From the NCBI GenBank assembly GCA_033063855.1, contig CP093830.1, positions 22,816,854 to 22,880,853 on the forward strand: a stretch of DNA of 64,000 nucleotides, read 5' to 3'. Below are positions 1-12,800 of this stretch, one piece after another. The notes below the pieces were generated by a model. That model ran no database searches. It saw only the letters and a list, made by a program, of their open reading frames with translations, and was not told where the DNA came from. This DNA is from Smittia aterrima (taxonomy: Eukaryota > Arthropoda > Insecta > Diptera > Chironomidae). Each line of letters starts with the position of its first letter. Position 1 is the stretch's first letter. Position numbers and translations under genes: made by a program.

Positions 1-2973
1 AGTTGTTCTACAAACAGTGTCACTTTCCTGTTGCAGACATTTTGAGACTAAATGTTTATAGTTTCGACTTTGAGGATTTGAAAGAACACGTCGAAGCATA
101 TCTTGCATTTCAATCACATCCATTTTAGCTGGTGGGAGCAGCTCTGATTGAAGGAGCTCTTCTGAAGTCGGACTAAATGAAAAATTAAATGAGTTTTTTG
201 TTTGAAAACTAATAATCAACACACTCACCGATTGTCTGGTACATGATCAAGAAGCCATTTAAGCAACTTAACTTCTGTTTTGTACTTTTCATCTGACACC
301 ATTTCTTTGGGCAGTTTAATGTCAACATGTCGAATTGCTGATATTGTTTTAATCCTTTCCATTCCTGTAATTAACGGAGGAGTGCACATTTCGAAAAATA
401 TTATGCCAAGACTGTAGAGATCGACTTTCTGATTGTACGTTGATTTTGAGGCTTTCCCTGCTAGTTCAGGAGCAACATATAAGGCTGTACCAACTTGACC
501 AGTCAATGAATCGCCATAATTAAGTTGTGCTTGATGTGCGTCGCCGTGTTGATTTTGAAGTGCTAAGATGCTTGTTGTTGCTAACCCGAAATCGCCAATT
601 TTCACATGATCTTTGGAGTCTAAGAAGATGTTTACCGGTTTTAAATCTCGATGGATCATTCCCTGCTGATGGATGTGTGTAAGACCTTCAACGATTTCTC
701 GAAATAGTTTCCACAAACGTTCTTTGTCAAGATATAAATCTGCATCAATTACAGTTCGTAATGTCGATTTTTCGCAAAACTCCATTTGAATGTAAAGTAT
801 ATGCTTTTTCGAGACAGGTTCATCACTATTTGCCTTTGATCTCTTTTCTTCGTCTGATAAACTCTTGTCGCTATAGACGACACGTTCGCCTTGTGAATTT
901 ACAAATTCTATTCCATCATCAGACTCTGAATCACTTTCTCCCGAATTTCCAATAAAATTGTTCCATCCAGGACTAAAGGAGTCATCGTCAGATGATTCTC
1001 CGTCAGCAGCAACAGCAAGGTGAGTTTGACTGCGGGTTTTAACCATGGCACTGCTTCTTTTTTGAGTAAGCGATCCATCACTATCCTCGTAATCATCTTC
1101 ATCAGCAAGTGGTTTCATCTGAGTCTCTATCCAGCTGTTGAAGTAACGAACAACGTTCTCATGATTCAATCGAGATAGCAGTTCAACTTCTCTTGTCATT
1201 TTCTTGAATATTAGCTTATTCTTTGATGATAAAGGTATTCTTTTGATGGCGTATTGCCTGTTGTCGAGTTTGTTTCTTACTTTTAAGACGTCACCGTAAG
1301 CTCCTTTTCCAATAAAACTGTCAATTACAAAATCTTCTTGAATTCTTGAAACGTCAGAAGAGACCAAAGGCGGCAAAAACGCAGCAGCTGGATAAATTGC
1401 TTGTTGAGCAGCTTCAGGCAGCTTTGGTAAAGGTTTCGAGTCTTCACATGGTGGCGTCTTTTGATGAGCAAGTATCGCATAATAAAGGAACGGATGATCC
1501 AACAAATCTGAAGCTGATAACGTCCTGTCACTCTTACAGCGGTTGATGAAATCTCTCATTTCTGCATGAGGTGTAGGCATCAGCGACTCAACAAGTGTTC
1601 CAAGTGAACACAAATCATTTGAACTCTTCTCACCACTGATCAACTCCTGAAGATAAGGTATGAAATAAAAATCCGTCACTCGAATATTGCCTGAATTATC
1701 CATGAAGACCGTTGAATCGAGGATGTTGCCGTGAGTGACTCCATTGTTGTGCAGGAAAATTAAAGCCTCGAGTACACCTTTAGCTATCATGGATGCGCCT
1801 TCTGGACACCACCCGAGCCATCCGGAAATGCTGAATATGCTTATGCCAAGAAGAAATTCTTGAAATAAAAATATTTGGAGGTAATCTTTCTTCTTCACGC
1901 AAAGAACTCCATCATAGCCGATAAGATGCTTGTGTCGTAATTTTGACAATTCTGCGACTTTTCTCTCAATCGTCTCTATAACACTTTCAACATTTAGTTC
2001 TTTCGCTTCGAGCTGAGAGTCTACAAGTATCCACTCTGTGATGAAAAGAAGTTTTCCTGTTGCAAGGTCGACTCCTGAATAATTTACACAGCCTTTTTGA
2101 GAATGACCGAGACACGCAGATGTTTGTATTTTTCTTCCGGTTGACGGAATGTAGATGGTTTGACTACAACGGTGCTCATCGCAAGCTTCATTTGTGTTTC
2201 TAGAATCCTCAGAATTACTTGTTGAGCGATGTCGAGGAGATGACTCGCTAATGGTGTTTCTTCTGGTTCGATTCTCTTTCATAAGTTGTTCCCTTCGTCT
2301 TTGTATATCATTTTTCAATCTCTCCTGCTGCTTTCTCTCAAGTTCATCAGAATCTTTTAGCTTTCGCTGACCTTGAATCTCTCTATCTTTTAACATTTTG
2401 TCATAGAAAGATTCGTACACCGTTGGTTCGACAACTGGAACTTCCTTTGGCGTGTTGTGTTCATGAAGATAATTCTGAACGAATTGGCAGAGCTCGAAAA
2501 CCATCACTTCACCTTTTAGCTTGAAAGCTTCGCTGTTCAGCAAACTGTGCAGTTTTGAGACTTCATTGTCAGTAAGTCCTTTTGCATTTTCCAGTTGAAT
2601 TTTCGGAATCCTAAAAATCATATCTTTTTAAATTTAAATTGAATTCAAAGATTGTATATTGAAATCGCTTACGCTCGTGGATAAGTCTTTGTACATATCA
2701 AGTGTAAAGTTATTGCGCAAAATGCTTGAGAAGCCTTTGAATCCTGAGCTGGTGTTAATTTGATCTTGATATCTAGCGGGATCCATTTTTCTTGCTTCGG
2801 TCTAAGATCTATCACATCGTCATTGAATATACTCTAGATTGTTCGATTAGAACAAGAGAATTTGATTGAAATATGTTACGAAAAATATGACGAAATGCAA
2901 TCTTCTGATTTCTCACCTTTAGCACTTCTAGTTCATTTTCTTGTCGATCTCGATAGCTCTCTTTAGTATCCAT
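1..2973 (-). CDS. Gcn2: GCN2 eIF2alpha kinase, 5' part (3' end off the window)
   Basis: Stress kinase that phosphorylates eIF2alpha when uncharged tRNA accumulates. Exons read on the minus strand: 2973-2917, 2833-2673, 2610-229 and 172-1, all with GT/AG borders and matching phase. The N-terminus (first about 120 residues, beginning MDTKESYRDRQ) is an RWD domain, which in this family binds GCN1. A charged linker follows, then a pseudokinase in which the HRD motif is replaced by HGN and DFG by TDF. The true kinase follows, with glycine loop GKGAYGDV, VAIK-type lysine in YAIKRI, catalytic HRDLKPVNIF and DFGLATT. A long acidic insert in the kinase N-lobe (SDGSLT to SDSESDDG) is typical of the eIF2alpha kinases. 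The last visible residues are just past the kinase; the HisRS-like and ribosome-binding regions must lie beyond position 1. Recognition is secure; only the 3' half is missing. Confidence 0.95.
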
Positions 2974-3289
2974 GTTTCAATTTAATCATTCTAAACTACT
3001 ACTCACTGTCTTAAATAATCAGAAAATCGAATAATTCTCTTTGTTTTCGTTTATTCTTTTTTTTTGTGTGGCGGAACAGAATTCAACACTTCAACGCCAC
3101 CAGATGGGGGTCCACTTCAAGAAATTTTTGTTAAATGTTTCAAATACGTTGAAATTTTTTTAAATGTTTTATTTCAGATTTCAAGAGTTTACAAATTACA
3201 AAATTTTTGAAGGAACTTCGTCCTTTAATTCTCAATAGATTTAGATTAGATTTACATGTTCGTCCTTTAAGTCTTTTAATTCAATGTAC
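2974..3289. other. Intergenic: Gcn2 promoter side and YTHDC2-like 3' UTR
   Basis: No ORF. Gcn2 is transcribed leftward from the right-hand part of this stretch's left end. The helicase gene to the right ends at 3290, and a minus-strand AATAAA (plus-strand tttatt at 3168-3173) about 120 bp past its stop is a likely polyadenylation signal. The two genes are therefore tandem, with about 0.2 kb left for the Gcn2 promoter. Confidence 0.5.
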
Positions 3290-6200
3290 TTAGTTCACGG
3301 CTAAGCATTTCTTAACGCAGTAATATCCGATTTGGTACGGCAATTCGACGAAGGGATGTTGGAAGAAATTTTCGTATTCTGCAGAGCAAGACCTGTAATT
3401 AAATGGGAATTAGCGAACTAAATCGAAAATTATAAGAGAAACCTACCTCAAATCTGATATTTCGAAGCAAACGTTGCTTTGAAAGAACATCTTCATGTTC
3501 TCTGGAGCCATTTGAATGTCACAATTTACCATTAACAATCCAGAGCCAACAACTTGCTTACCACAATAGAAAATGAAAACTTTCTTGGTAACACGATCGT
3601 TGAGCTGAATTTGTTGAAAGGCATCGAGAGCTGACGATGGCAGCTTCGCTTCAGATGACATATGAACAATAGTTTTTCCTTTTAGAAAACCAAGTAACTC
3701 ATTTGAAGCCAGTTCAACTGTGAAATATCGAATATTGTTCATGTATGTTGGAGCTGGAGGCTGATTAACTGAAGGCGGTGAAACGTTTTCTTTCCTCTCA
3801 TCATCCACAATTTGATCTCCTCGATATGTTGTAACGTAGACACGAACCGGTGGAGACTGTTTCTTAGGAACCGCTGGAGACTGTTCCTTAGACTTCGTTT
3901 GGGACGGTTTCTTATTTTTTTCTTGTGTCTTTTTATCTTCAGTGTGTGAACATTTCTTTGTTGAATTAAATTCTCTGGTGACGACTCGAGGTCTTTGGCC
4001 AATTCCTTCGTGCTTTGTTTTAAATCCGCACTTTTCGTCTTCCAACTCAAGGAGCTTAACAATGCCCTCAATCAGCATTCTATCGTTTTCGGAAGCATGA
4101 AATTTTTCCATGTTCTCCAAGGTACGACCAATCAGAGAATTTAAACGTGTACGAATATCTTGAAGAGAAATAGCGACTTCTCGTGCAACAGTGAATTGAA
4201 TTAAGCCATCGACAATAATTTCAACGGGTGCTTCCCTATCAGGCTCTCCATTGTCACTCAACTTTTTCTCACGAATTTTAACGTCACTGCCACAAGTCAA
4301 AACAACGCAGATTTCGCTGACAAGCGTGCATACTTTTGCAAAGGCTTTGGTACCGCAAAGATTCTTCTCGTTGAAAATCATCCAATTAGTTGGGAAAGTT
4401 GAGAAGTGGTGCTTGGTCATTTTGTTATTTTGGCTCAGAGCAATAACACTTCTTGTGTTAATCAAAATATTTTGATCCACGGTCGTTTTAATTTCGCATC
4501 GTTGCTTAAGAATTCGAGCTACTTCGGGGTATGAGCCAGCAGCGATACAAGCTTTGATAGTAGGCCACGAATTGCTGTTCACGTTGAAACTTGAGATATT
4601 GCCAACGCTTTGGATTAAGCGAACTGATCGCAAATAAGCAATGATTTTCAAACGAGTAGCCGCGATTCTTTCTAATGTAGCGGAACTAACGAAGTGATCT
4701 TCTGCGAATACATTGTCGAAGTCATGCTTTGTCTTGTATTCGTTCCATTTTTGGTAGATTTTCAACATCACAAAGTGGTCGGAATACGAGCCGTCTTCAA
4801 GTTTTCGCTTAAGTAGTTGACATTTGATACGATCATTATCGTTGAAAGACAAGACGAACGGGTCGTTTGTAGTGAGAATACTGACGATAGTAAGAATGGG
4901 GTCGATACATTTGAAAATGGTGCCGTAGAATAACATTTTTCCATACTTGACGCTGATTGGAATGTCTGCAAGAAAACGACCTAGAAGAGTGAGTTCCTGA
5001 GTAGCATTTAAAGCTCCCATTTGTTCCAGCAATTTTATGCTCTGAGTGATTGTTCTATCCGAAGCAGGCGTGATGGCTTTTGAAAGGAATTCATGAATAG
5101 AGTCATTTGTTCCGCCAATGAGTTTCGCTTGTAGACAAATATCTGTCAGATCAGAACGAAGAAACTCAGGTTTTGGACTCTCCTCTAAGAAAGCAAAACG
5201 ATCACGCGAATAGATTCTGAAGACAACTCCATTCTGGACTCTTCCAGCTCGTCCCTTTCGCTGTTTTGCCGATGCTTGACTTATCCATTGTGGTCGCAAT
5301 GAAGAAACATGAGTAGCCGCATCGTACTCGGCTCTTTTCTCTTTGCCAGAATCAATGACATACACAATATCGTTGACCGTGACTGATGACTCGGCGATGT
5401 TGGTAGCAATCACTATCTTTCGAATTCCTTCGGACATTTTATCGAACACTCTGATCTGATCTGTAGTTTGCAATTGACTATGCAAAATGAAAATTTCGTA
5501 ATTCATATCCAGGGCATTAAAGAGAAGATTTGAGAGTTGAATGATATCATCGTGACCAGGTAAGAAGATGAGTATTCCGTTTTGAGGATCAGTATTAAAG
5601 TGAAGATGACGAACTAAGCGAACAATTAGATTTAAGTCAACAACATCTTCTAAGAATATTCCGCGGTTGACGCCTGTAATTTGATTTTATACCAATCAAT
5701 AAGGGCTGTTATCAAAGATTTTAAGCATAAATATTTACCTGGCTGAACGAGTGTATCGTAATAAATATCCAAAAGTTGTCGGTCGTACAAAGAGCTCCCT
5801 GTTACGTTTCCAGTATTGCCTGCTGCAACAGGCTCGTTGAGTACTTCCATTGAACGGCTCAAAATATCATGAATTGATTCGTTTTTCAGTGAAAGAGCAA
5901 TGTCCACAGCAGAAATATTCTCATCATTCGTAAGAATAGTCAATTTCGGATCAGCTTTGAGACTAAGAAGCTTCAGAACATGAGCTTCAAACTGATATTC
6001 GACAGCAAACATCAGAGCAGTTTTGTTTGTTTTGCTATGACGGAAGTCGACAGGAGCGTTTTCTGCTTGCACGATATAGAAAAACTGTTGAAAGCTTTTA
6101 TCGCAATCATTAGATAGCGATATCTTTTCCAAGATATCATTCGCTGTTTCCAATGTGTCGTCTTTGATTGAAATCTCTTGTTTTTCAAATTGCTGAGGAT

Positions 6201-7358
6201 TCTTTGCAAACTTTTCTTTCAAAGTTTGAACATGAGAATTGGAAAACTTCATTTGTTTAAGAATGTCTTCAAGATAAACTTCTTCGACTTCGTAAGATTG
6301 TCCTTCGAGTTGAAGTACCGCTGATCCCGGAAAGTACTTGGAGAAAATGTCCGACTGAATGGTAGCCGACATTATTATGACTTTCAAATTTGGATTCAAG
6401 TGAACAAAGTGCTTAATGCACAACAACACAAAATCGGAGAATTTATCACGTTCATGAACCTCATCAATTATGAGAGCAGTGATGGAATTTAGAAACTCTC
6501 GTGGATTTTCTGACAGGAGCATTCGTAAGATTACGCCGTTAGTAACGAAGATCAGATTTGAAGTAGGTGCGACTTTAGATTCCAATCGAACTTGATATCC
6601 TACGACTGATCCGATTGTTTCACCGCGTTCAGCACTTACTCTTCCTGCTAAATTAGTGGCACAAATTCGTCTTGGCTCAGCCACAATTATACGACATGGA
6701 AGATTCTTTTCTGAACTTTCTTCCAGTAGGTACTGAGGAATCTGTGTTGACTTTCCTGATCCAGTAGCACATTGAACAACAATGATTTGATTCTTCCTAA
6801 TCAAATCGAGAATCGCAGCTCTGTGCTTGAAAATTGGAAGTTTCTCTCGTTCTTGAATGAAACTTTTTGTTGACTTTGCATGAGCTGGAGCCCTAATTGA
6901 ACCGATCATGTGTTTGTGCACTTTTCCCTTGTTCGTTTCTGTATTGATAGGGACCTGTTCATCATCTTGTAAGTTGTCAACACCTCCAAAACTTTCAATC
7001 ATTTTAATGATGATTTTCTTCGAGGTCGTGCGCAATTGAAGTTCAGGCGAAGACTCAGTGACTATTAGTGTTTCCTTCTTGTAGGCGACTACGTAACTGT
7101 TTTTGTCTAGGTAATATTTTAATTAGAATACGGTTTGATTAAGGAGCAATTTCGTTTACCTTTTCCTTTGGTCTGTGATTTCAATCCTAATTTGTAACAC
7201 ATTTCTTGAACGAATTTTCGTTTTTCACGATTCAGATTGTTCGGAAACTCGATACTCTCGTCGGGACTTTCGATAAACTTTGTCAAAACATTCTCCACTG
7301 CCATTCGAAACTGTACCATCTGAACTGGATGTTTGTTGTCTGGCCTTGCGTACATCAT
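3290..7358 (-). CDS. YTHDC2: YTHDC2-like R3H / DEAH-box RNA helicase (bgcn relative)
   Basis: Predicted 1298-aa protein from exons 7358-7160, 7106-5739, 5673-3447 and 3392-3290. An R3H-like domain occupies about residues 1-65. A DEAH helicase core follows with Walker A ATGSGKST, motif II DEVHERD and motif III SAT. Two ankyrin-like repeats (around TALMFAVEYQFEAHVLKLL) are inserted in the core, then a second RecA lobe (FLPGHDD, TNIAESSVT, QRKGRAGR), HA2 and OB regions. This order, including the ankyrin insertion, is diagnostic of YTHDC2 and its fly relative bgcn. Drosophila Bgcn is known to lack helicase motifs, whereas here they are intact. A low-complexity Lys/Pro/Gln linker leads to a C-terminal block starting NNIRYFTVELAS that resembles a YTH domain but lacks its cage tryptophans. 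In animals the family controls the switch from mitosis to meiosis in germ cells. Orthology to YTHDC2 versus bgcn needs a tree. Confidence 0.88.
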
Positions 7359-7629
7359 CGTGAATTCTGATTATGGAATTTTTGTTTGAGGTTAGAAAAT
7401 GTTAAAAGTTAAGAAATTATCGCTGAATTGGAATTGTTCTAAACTAAATTTACCTGTGCCTTTCGTGTTTAAGGTTTGTCAAAAGATTTCAAAGGTTTAA
7501 TGGCTTTTATTTGTCTGATTTCTGGTCTATATATTTAATTTTCAGTCGAGCGCGAGCTGACGATCAGAAATCGCTTTCTTGAGTAATTTGTAAGTTCAGC
7601 AATTCAAAAAAATTAGTAACGTTTATTTA
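7359..7629. other. Intergenic between YTHDC2-like and TEX10 genes
   Basis: About 270 bp with no ORF. It holds the 5' UTR and promoter of the helicase gene and the 3' UTR of TEX10, both on the minus strand. The plus-strand tttatt near 7623 falls directly at the TEX10 stop, so its cleavage site is probably a little further left. Confidence 0.4.
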
Positions 7630-9556
7630 TTAGGCACTCAATTTTACAGTTACAATGTCTTTGATATAATTAGAAATCGAATCTGTTTTCAAATTATTGT
7701 TTATCTCTTGAATAGTGTCAACACTTTTGACCCAGTAAACGAGATTTGCAATTTCCATCTTCCACTTCAATGCTTCAGTATTGAAATTTCCCGATATTTT
7801 CATTGATCCCAGGAGCTTCTTAACGATCGCAATCATATTTGTCTCGAGATGCTCGTGAACTGTTGGATTTCCTTGTTTGGCTAATGTCGAAATCGTGCGA
7901 ATAATGTGAACTGGAATCGTTTCTCTATGACTCAAGACTTGAACCATTTGTGGCACGAGTTCAACACCATAAAGAGAGTCTTTCTTAGCTCCGGTGCTAC
8001 TTTCAATTATTTCGCAAACGAGTGCAAGTTTTGGATCATACGATGATTGATCTACATTGCACTTTCTTATCAATTGTGTGAATATTTGCTTGGACTCGTT
8101 CGGGAAAACTGTTTGTAATTCAGTTGTGAATAGCATTCTGATAAACTTCTTCATCAACTTGTTGAATTCTTGGTCTTTGTGTTTCCAGTTGCCAATGCAA
8201 TCTTCGATAAAAGCGAAAATTCTTTCGCGATGCTTCCAAAATCGCTGTCGGTGTCTCGAAGTGAAGACGATAAAAAGAATCGCGATCGAAATATTCTGAT
8301 AGAGACATTTACCACCTCCCGACTCCTGAGTCTTTTGACTTGAGTCGTCTTGAATATATGGAAAAGTTGACACGATATGAAGTTCAAACTTTTCTTGGTA
8401 TTTCTTTAAGAATTTCTGCTTAGCATCTTCGCTAGTCTCCTCAACCATCTGGAATAATTCCATGACAATATCCATTACAACTCTCAGCATGATACTGTTG
8501 TCTTGAGACATTGACGAGCAAATTGCGCCATCGATCGTCTTAGTTTGCGACGGTTTCAGCTCCATCCACGTTTCAAACATTAGAGGCATGATCATGTCGA
8601 CATATTTCAATATTTTAATTTCCGCTCCGAGTGCTTTTGCAGTAGTTGCCTTTAAATGACTTTCAATTGAAGAAATCGGAATTTGATTGTAGAAGAAGCT
8701 TTCGATTTGAGCAGCATACGGGTTTCCGATGAATATTGTTCTAAAAAGAGAAAATATTTTAGGATCATGAACCACTTTTACATTACTTTTTAACTCACTT
8801 CTCGTCGACAAAAATATCACGAACAGTTGATGTCGTATCTAATTTGTCTTCTTGTTTTTCTTGAGCTCCGATGCATTTCAGAAAGATAATCAATCGCTCC
8901 AAAACATTTTTCCTCCATTTCATGCTCGTGATTTTGTTTCCTAATTGCAGTGACAAAGTTCGCTCAGGATTATCTTCGACTCGCATTTTAGAAATCATGT
9001 CGAGATACGGAGGAAGAATGTTATCCTTCTCAGTTGCGACAAGTTGAGGTGCGTGTTTAAGAAGAACGTCTAACATCATGAGTGAATCTTCCTGAATTGT
9101 TGGCTTGATGTGTGTCATCGCACATTTTAGGAAAGTTACAAGGATTGGAAAGAACGGTCGTAGATTTTGTTCACTTATCTGAGCACAAATAATGTCCAAG
9201 ATTTTAAAGCATTCCTTCCTGTCTACTTTCTCAATGCTTAAAGACAAGTTAGCCACAATCTTGATGATTGACTCGAGGTGTTTCTGGAAGTCTTCAGGCT
9301 GATGCAAAATGATTTCTTTCAAGTTGCTGATGACTTCAGCTGACGACGAATTCTTCAATCTTGCGAGACAATCGGTAATGCTATGAACTTTTCGTGTTCC
9401 GGCTTCCTTCACTTGTACATTTTTCAACTGCTCTGTGATTACAATTTTGCGAACTTTGAAATCTGTCTTGGTTACATTTTGCGGTCCCTTCAATTTATTT
9501 CCCTTCAACTTCACTTTAGCTTTTTCAGCTTTAAGAAACTTCTTTAGCTTTCCCAT
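7630..9556 (-). CDS. TEX10: TEX10 / Ipi1 pre-60S ribosome biogenesis factor
   Basis: 622-aa protein from exons 9556-8799 and 8740-7630, joined through GAG AA|A. The N-terminus MGKLKKFLKAEKAKVKLKG is a very basic, nucleolar-type leader. The region VHSITDCLARLKNSSSAEVISNLKEI and the following alpha-helical HEAT/ARM-like repeats match the Ipi1/TEX10 family. That family, with Las1L and PELP1 in the Rix1 complex, processes ITS2 and remodels pre-60S particles. It is shorter than the vertebrate protein (about 930 aa) and longer than yeast Ipi1. It is divergently arranged with Dcr-1, the two start codons being 313 bp apart. The call rests mainly on the well-conserved N-terminal third; the C-terminal half is poorly conserved. 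Confidence 0.85.
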
Positions 9557-9868
9557 ATTTTTATTTTCGCTGTTTTAAAATTAAATGTTTTTCTTCGACA
9601 GCGTGTTTTCCTTTTGTTTACTATCTAATACAAAAATTCTTAAACAGATGGCGCTGGCTCAAGCTGCGCGTTTGTTTACTTTTTGTAAAAAAAAAATCGA
9701 AGAAACTTTTTTTCTCGATTAGACTTTACATTTTACAATTTTGAATGAATCGTGGTGATTTTCATAATGTGAGATAATTTAATAGTTAGAAAATATAAAT
9801 AAGTACAAGGAAAAGTTAAAGGTAATAAATTTTTCTGTTGAAAACTTGTACTTATTGAATTTTCTTAG
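9557..9868. promoter_or_regulatory. Shared divergent promoter region TEX10 / Dcr-1
   Basis: 312 bp between two start codons pointing away from each other. It is AT-rich, has no ORF and no convincing TATA box. It must contain both 5' UTRs and both promoters, so it is probably a compact bidirectional housekeeping promoter. This is inferred from geometry only. Confidence 0.5.
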
Positions 9869-12800
9869 ATGACACTTCCTAATTTTTACGAGGGAAACAT
9901 TTCGGCCATTTCCTTCACTCCACGCGACTATCAAGTCGAACTATTATCAGCGGCTAAGGAGCGCAATATCATCATTTGCTTATCGCAAAGTTCGGCCAAA
10001 GAGTTTTGCGCTCTTAAACTTATTCAAGAGTTTAGCCATGAATTGAGAAGTTCCGACAATCAGAAAATCTCGCTGTTTCTCACAAGCAGTCCATCTGCCT
10101 ACAATCTCATTTTTCACCTTACGGATCTGAAAGTAATCAATCTTAATGATCTCGAACAAGAACTCATCGATTGGAAGAACATACAAGAAAATCAAGTTGT
10201 CATTCTCGAGACTGAAACTTGTCTTAATGCTCTTGAATCTAACCTTCTCGATATCAACAATGTGAATCTGATTATTGTCGACGACTGTCATAGACGAGCG
10301 AGAAAAACTGACATTACAGAAATATTTTTAAAGCATTATAAGAATGCAGGAGGCAAGGCAAAAATACTCGGACTTGCTGGACCCATTCATAATGCTCAGT
10401 GCGAACCAGCAAGACTTGGAGCAGAGTTGGAACATCTTGAATCCCTGATGGGAGCAAAAGCAGAAACTGCAAGTGACATTGTTACAGTATTAAGGTTAGT
10501 TTTTAGGCAATTAGCATAATAATGTTAATTGGAACATTTGTTTTAATTTCTTACTTTTGTTAAAACTTTGAATCAACAACGAAATAATTATTGTCTTTTC
10601 TCTTTCCAGATATTCGTTAAAACCCATTGAAATCATTGCTGAGTGTGCAGCTCCAGTCGAAAACCACTTTGCGAGCTATATTCGTGATTTGATGTTGACA
10701 AGAAAAGCATACATCTTGGATCATCGCTACGCACTTTCTGAAATTTATGGCAGCGACGAATACAAAGCTGAATTAGAAAAAATTCCTGATCCTAAGATTG
10801 AGCCACTCAAGTACATCGATGAGTTTCTTCTCATTCTAGATGAACTAGGTGTATATTGCGCAGATAAAGCTGCTTTGCTGCTCCTGAATCACATCGAGAA
10901 ACAAAAAGTTAAGACTCCTTATGAAAGACACTATCTCCTTCTTTGTCTGATATCAACAACTCTAATTCAAATCCGTTCATTCTGCGAACTCGCGTTTCAA
11001 GATTATAAAAATGAGAAAGATCGTATCGAAATTTTTACATCACCGAAAGTTGCAAGGATTGTAGAAGTGCTAAAGCTATTTAAACCTGAAAAATCGGTGA
11101 ATCAAAAGGAAAAGATAAAAAAGCAGCTACCAGTTGAAAATGAAGAAAAATGCGATTTGCCGGCTTGCAAAGAACTTGTCAAAGACTTGAACACTGACAA
11201 AATTTCAAATATGGTTTTAACAACCACTGAGAAAATTGACAAGATTGGCGATGACTTAGAAAGTCTCAAATTGTCGATCAACAAAATTGCTAAGGAAACG
11301 AATACAAATTTGAATGCCATTCCTTATCAGAAGAATCACCGCTACAATCGTTTTAAAAATCGCAGAAGATTCTATCACAGACCTCGCTATCACAACAATC
11401 AGAATGAAGCAGATGCTCTTTGCGGTCTAATCTTTTGTGATTCAATAATTATGACCAAAACCCTTTTCTGTCTATTCTGTGAGATATCAAGACATAACCC
11501 GGACTTAAAATTCCTTAATGTGCAATACACGGTCAACAAATCAGCCGATCCAGTAACGGAAGCTAAAGAAGCTGAAACCGAACATCGAAAGCAAGAAGAA
11601 GTCCTTAAGAAGTTTCGTATGCACGAATGTAATCTTCTCATTACCACAGCCGTGCTTGAAGAAGGATATGACTTGCCAAAGTGTAATCTTGTAGTCCGCT
11701 GGGACCCTCCACAATCATATCGAAGTTACGTGCAATGCAAAGGTCGAGCTAAGGCTTTAAATGCACTTCATGTAATAATGATTGCGCCAAAGTTCAATGA
11801 AGAAATTCACAACACTTTAATTAATGAAGAAATCGGTGAGAAAAACCACAAGATGATTTGCGACATGATTCGTTATGAAGAAGATCTAAGCGATGACGAC
11901 AGCGAGGAAGTAAAAAGTGATGAAAGTGAAATTGTAGATGTTTGCGCAGTGGCTGATATAGAAACAGAAGAAATTAAAACTGAAGAGTTCTACGAACAAG
12001 TTGAAGTTTGCAGTGGTCGCATGATTTCGAAAATGGCAGAGTACAAGGAAATTGAAAAGATGCTAAAAAGAAAATGCGAAAACAAGGAACCGCCAGCAGC
12101 AGAAATAGGATTTGCAGAGAAATACACAAGCTTCATTAAAGCATATCAACCATTGAAGAAATCCCCACAAGTTAATCTCTCAACAGCTATCGCTCTCGTA
12201 AACAAATATTGCGCCAAATTACCATCAGACACTTTCACAAAGCTTACGCCAATTTGGAGATGTTGCAAAACTGAAAGAAACGGCTTCACAATGTTTCAAT
12301 ACACTCTTCGCTTACCTCTCAACTCTCCTATGAAGCATGACATTGTCGGCATTCCAATGCCCTCGAGAACATTTGCAAGACGCATAGCAGCATTGATTGC
12401 ATGCAGAATACTTCACAAGAGCGGAGAACTCGACGATAATCTTCAACCGATTGGAAAGGAAGGATTCCGCGCTATCGAGCCTGACTGGGAAGTCTTCGAG
12501 CTTGACAAAGCAGATGAAGAGATTGCAGGTGTCAACCACGAACCAAGGCCCGGTACAACTAAGCGACGACAGTACTATTACAAACGCATTGCTTCAGTTT
12601 TCTCTCATTGCCGACCAACCACAGAAACTAGCGCGTATCTCTATCACATAACAATGATTCTGCAATGTCCTATACCAGAAGAACAAAACACTCGTGGGAG
12701 AAAAATTTATCCACCCGAAGATGCGATTCAGAGCTTTGGAATATTGACAACGAGAAAGATTCCAAAAATATCTGCTTTTCCTATCTTCACTCGGTCTGGC

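Noticed and set aside
9869..10494. Broken helicase motifs at the Dicer N-terminus, suggesting a pseudogene
   Set aside because: Loss of Walker A and DECH is normal for fly Dicer-1. The reading frame is intact over 2152 residues and both RNase III centres are conserved.
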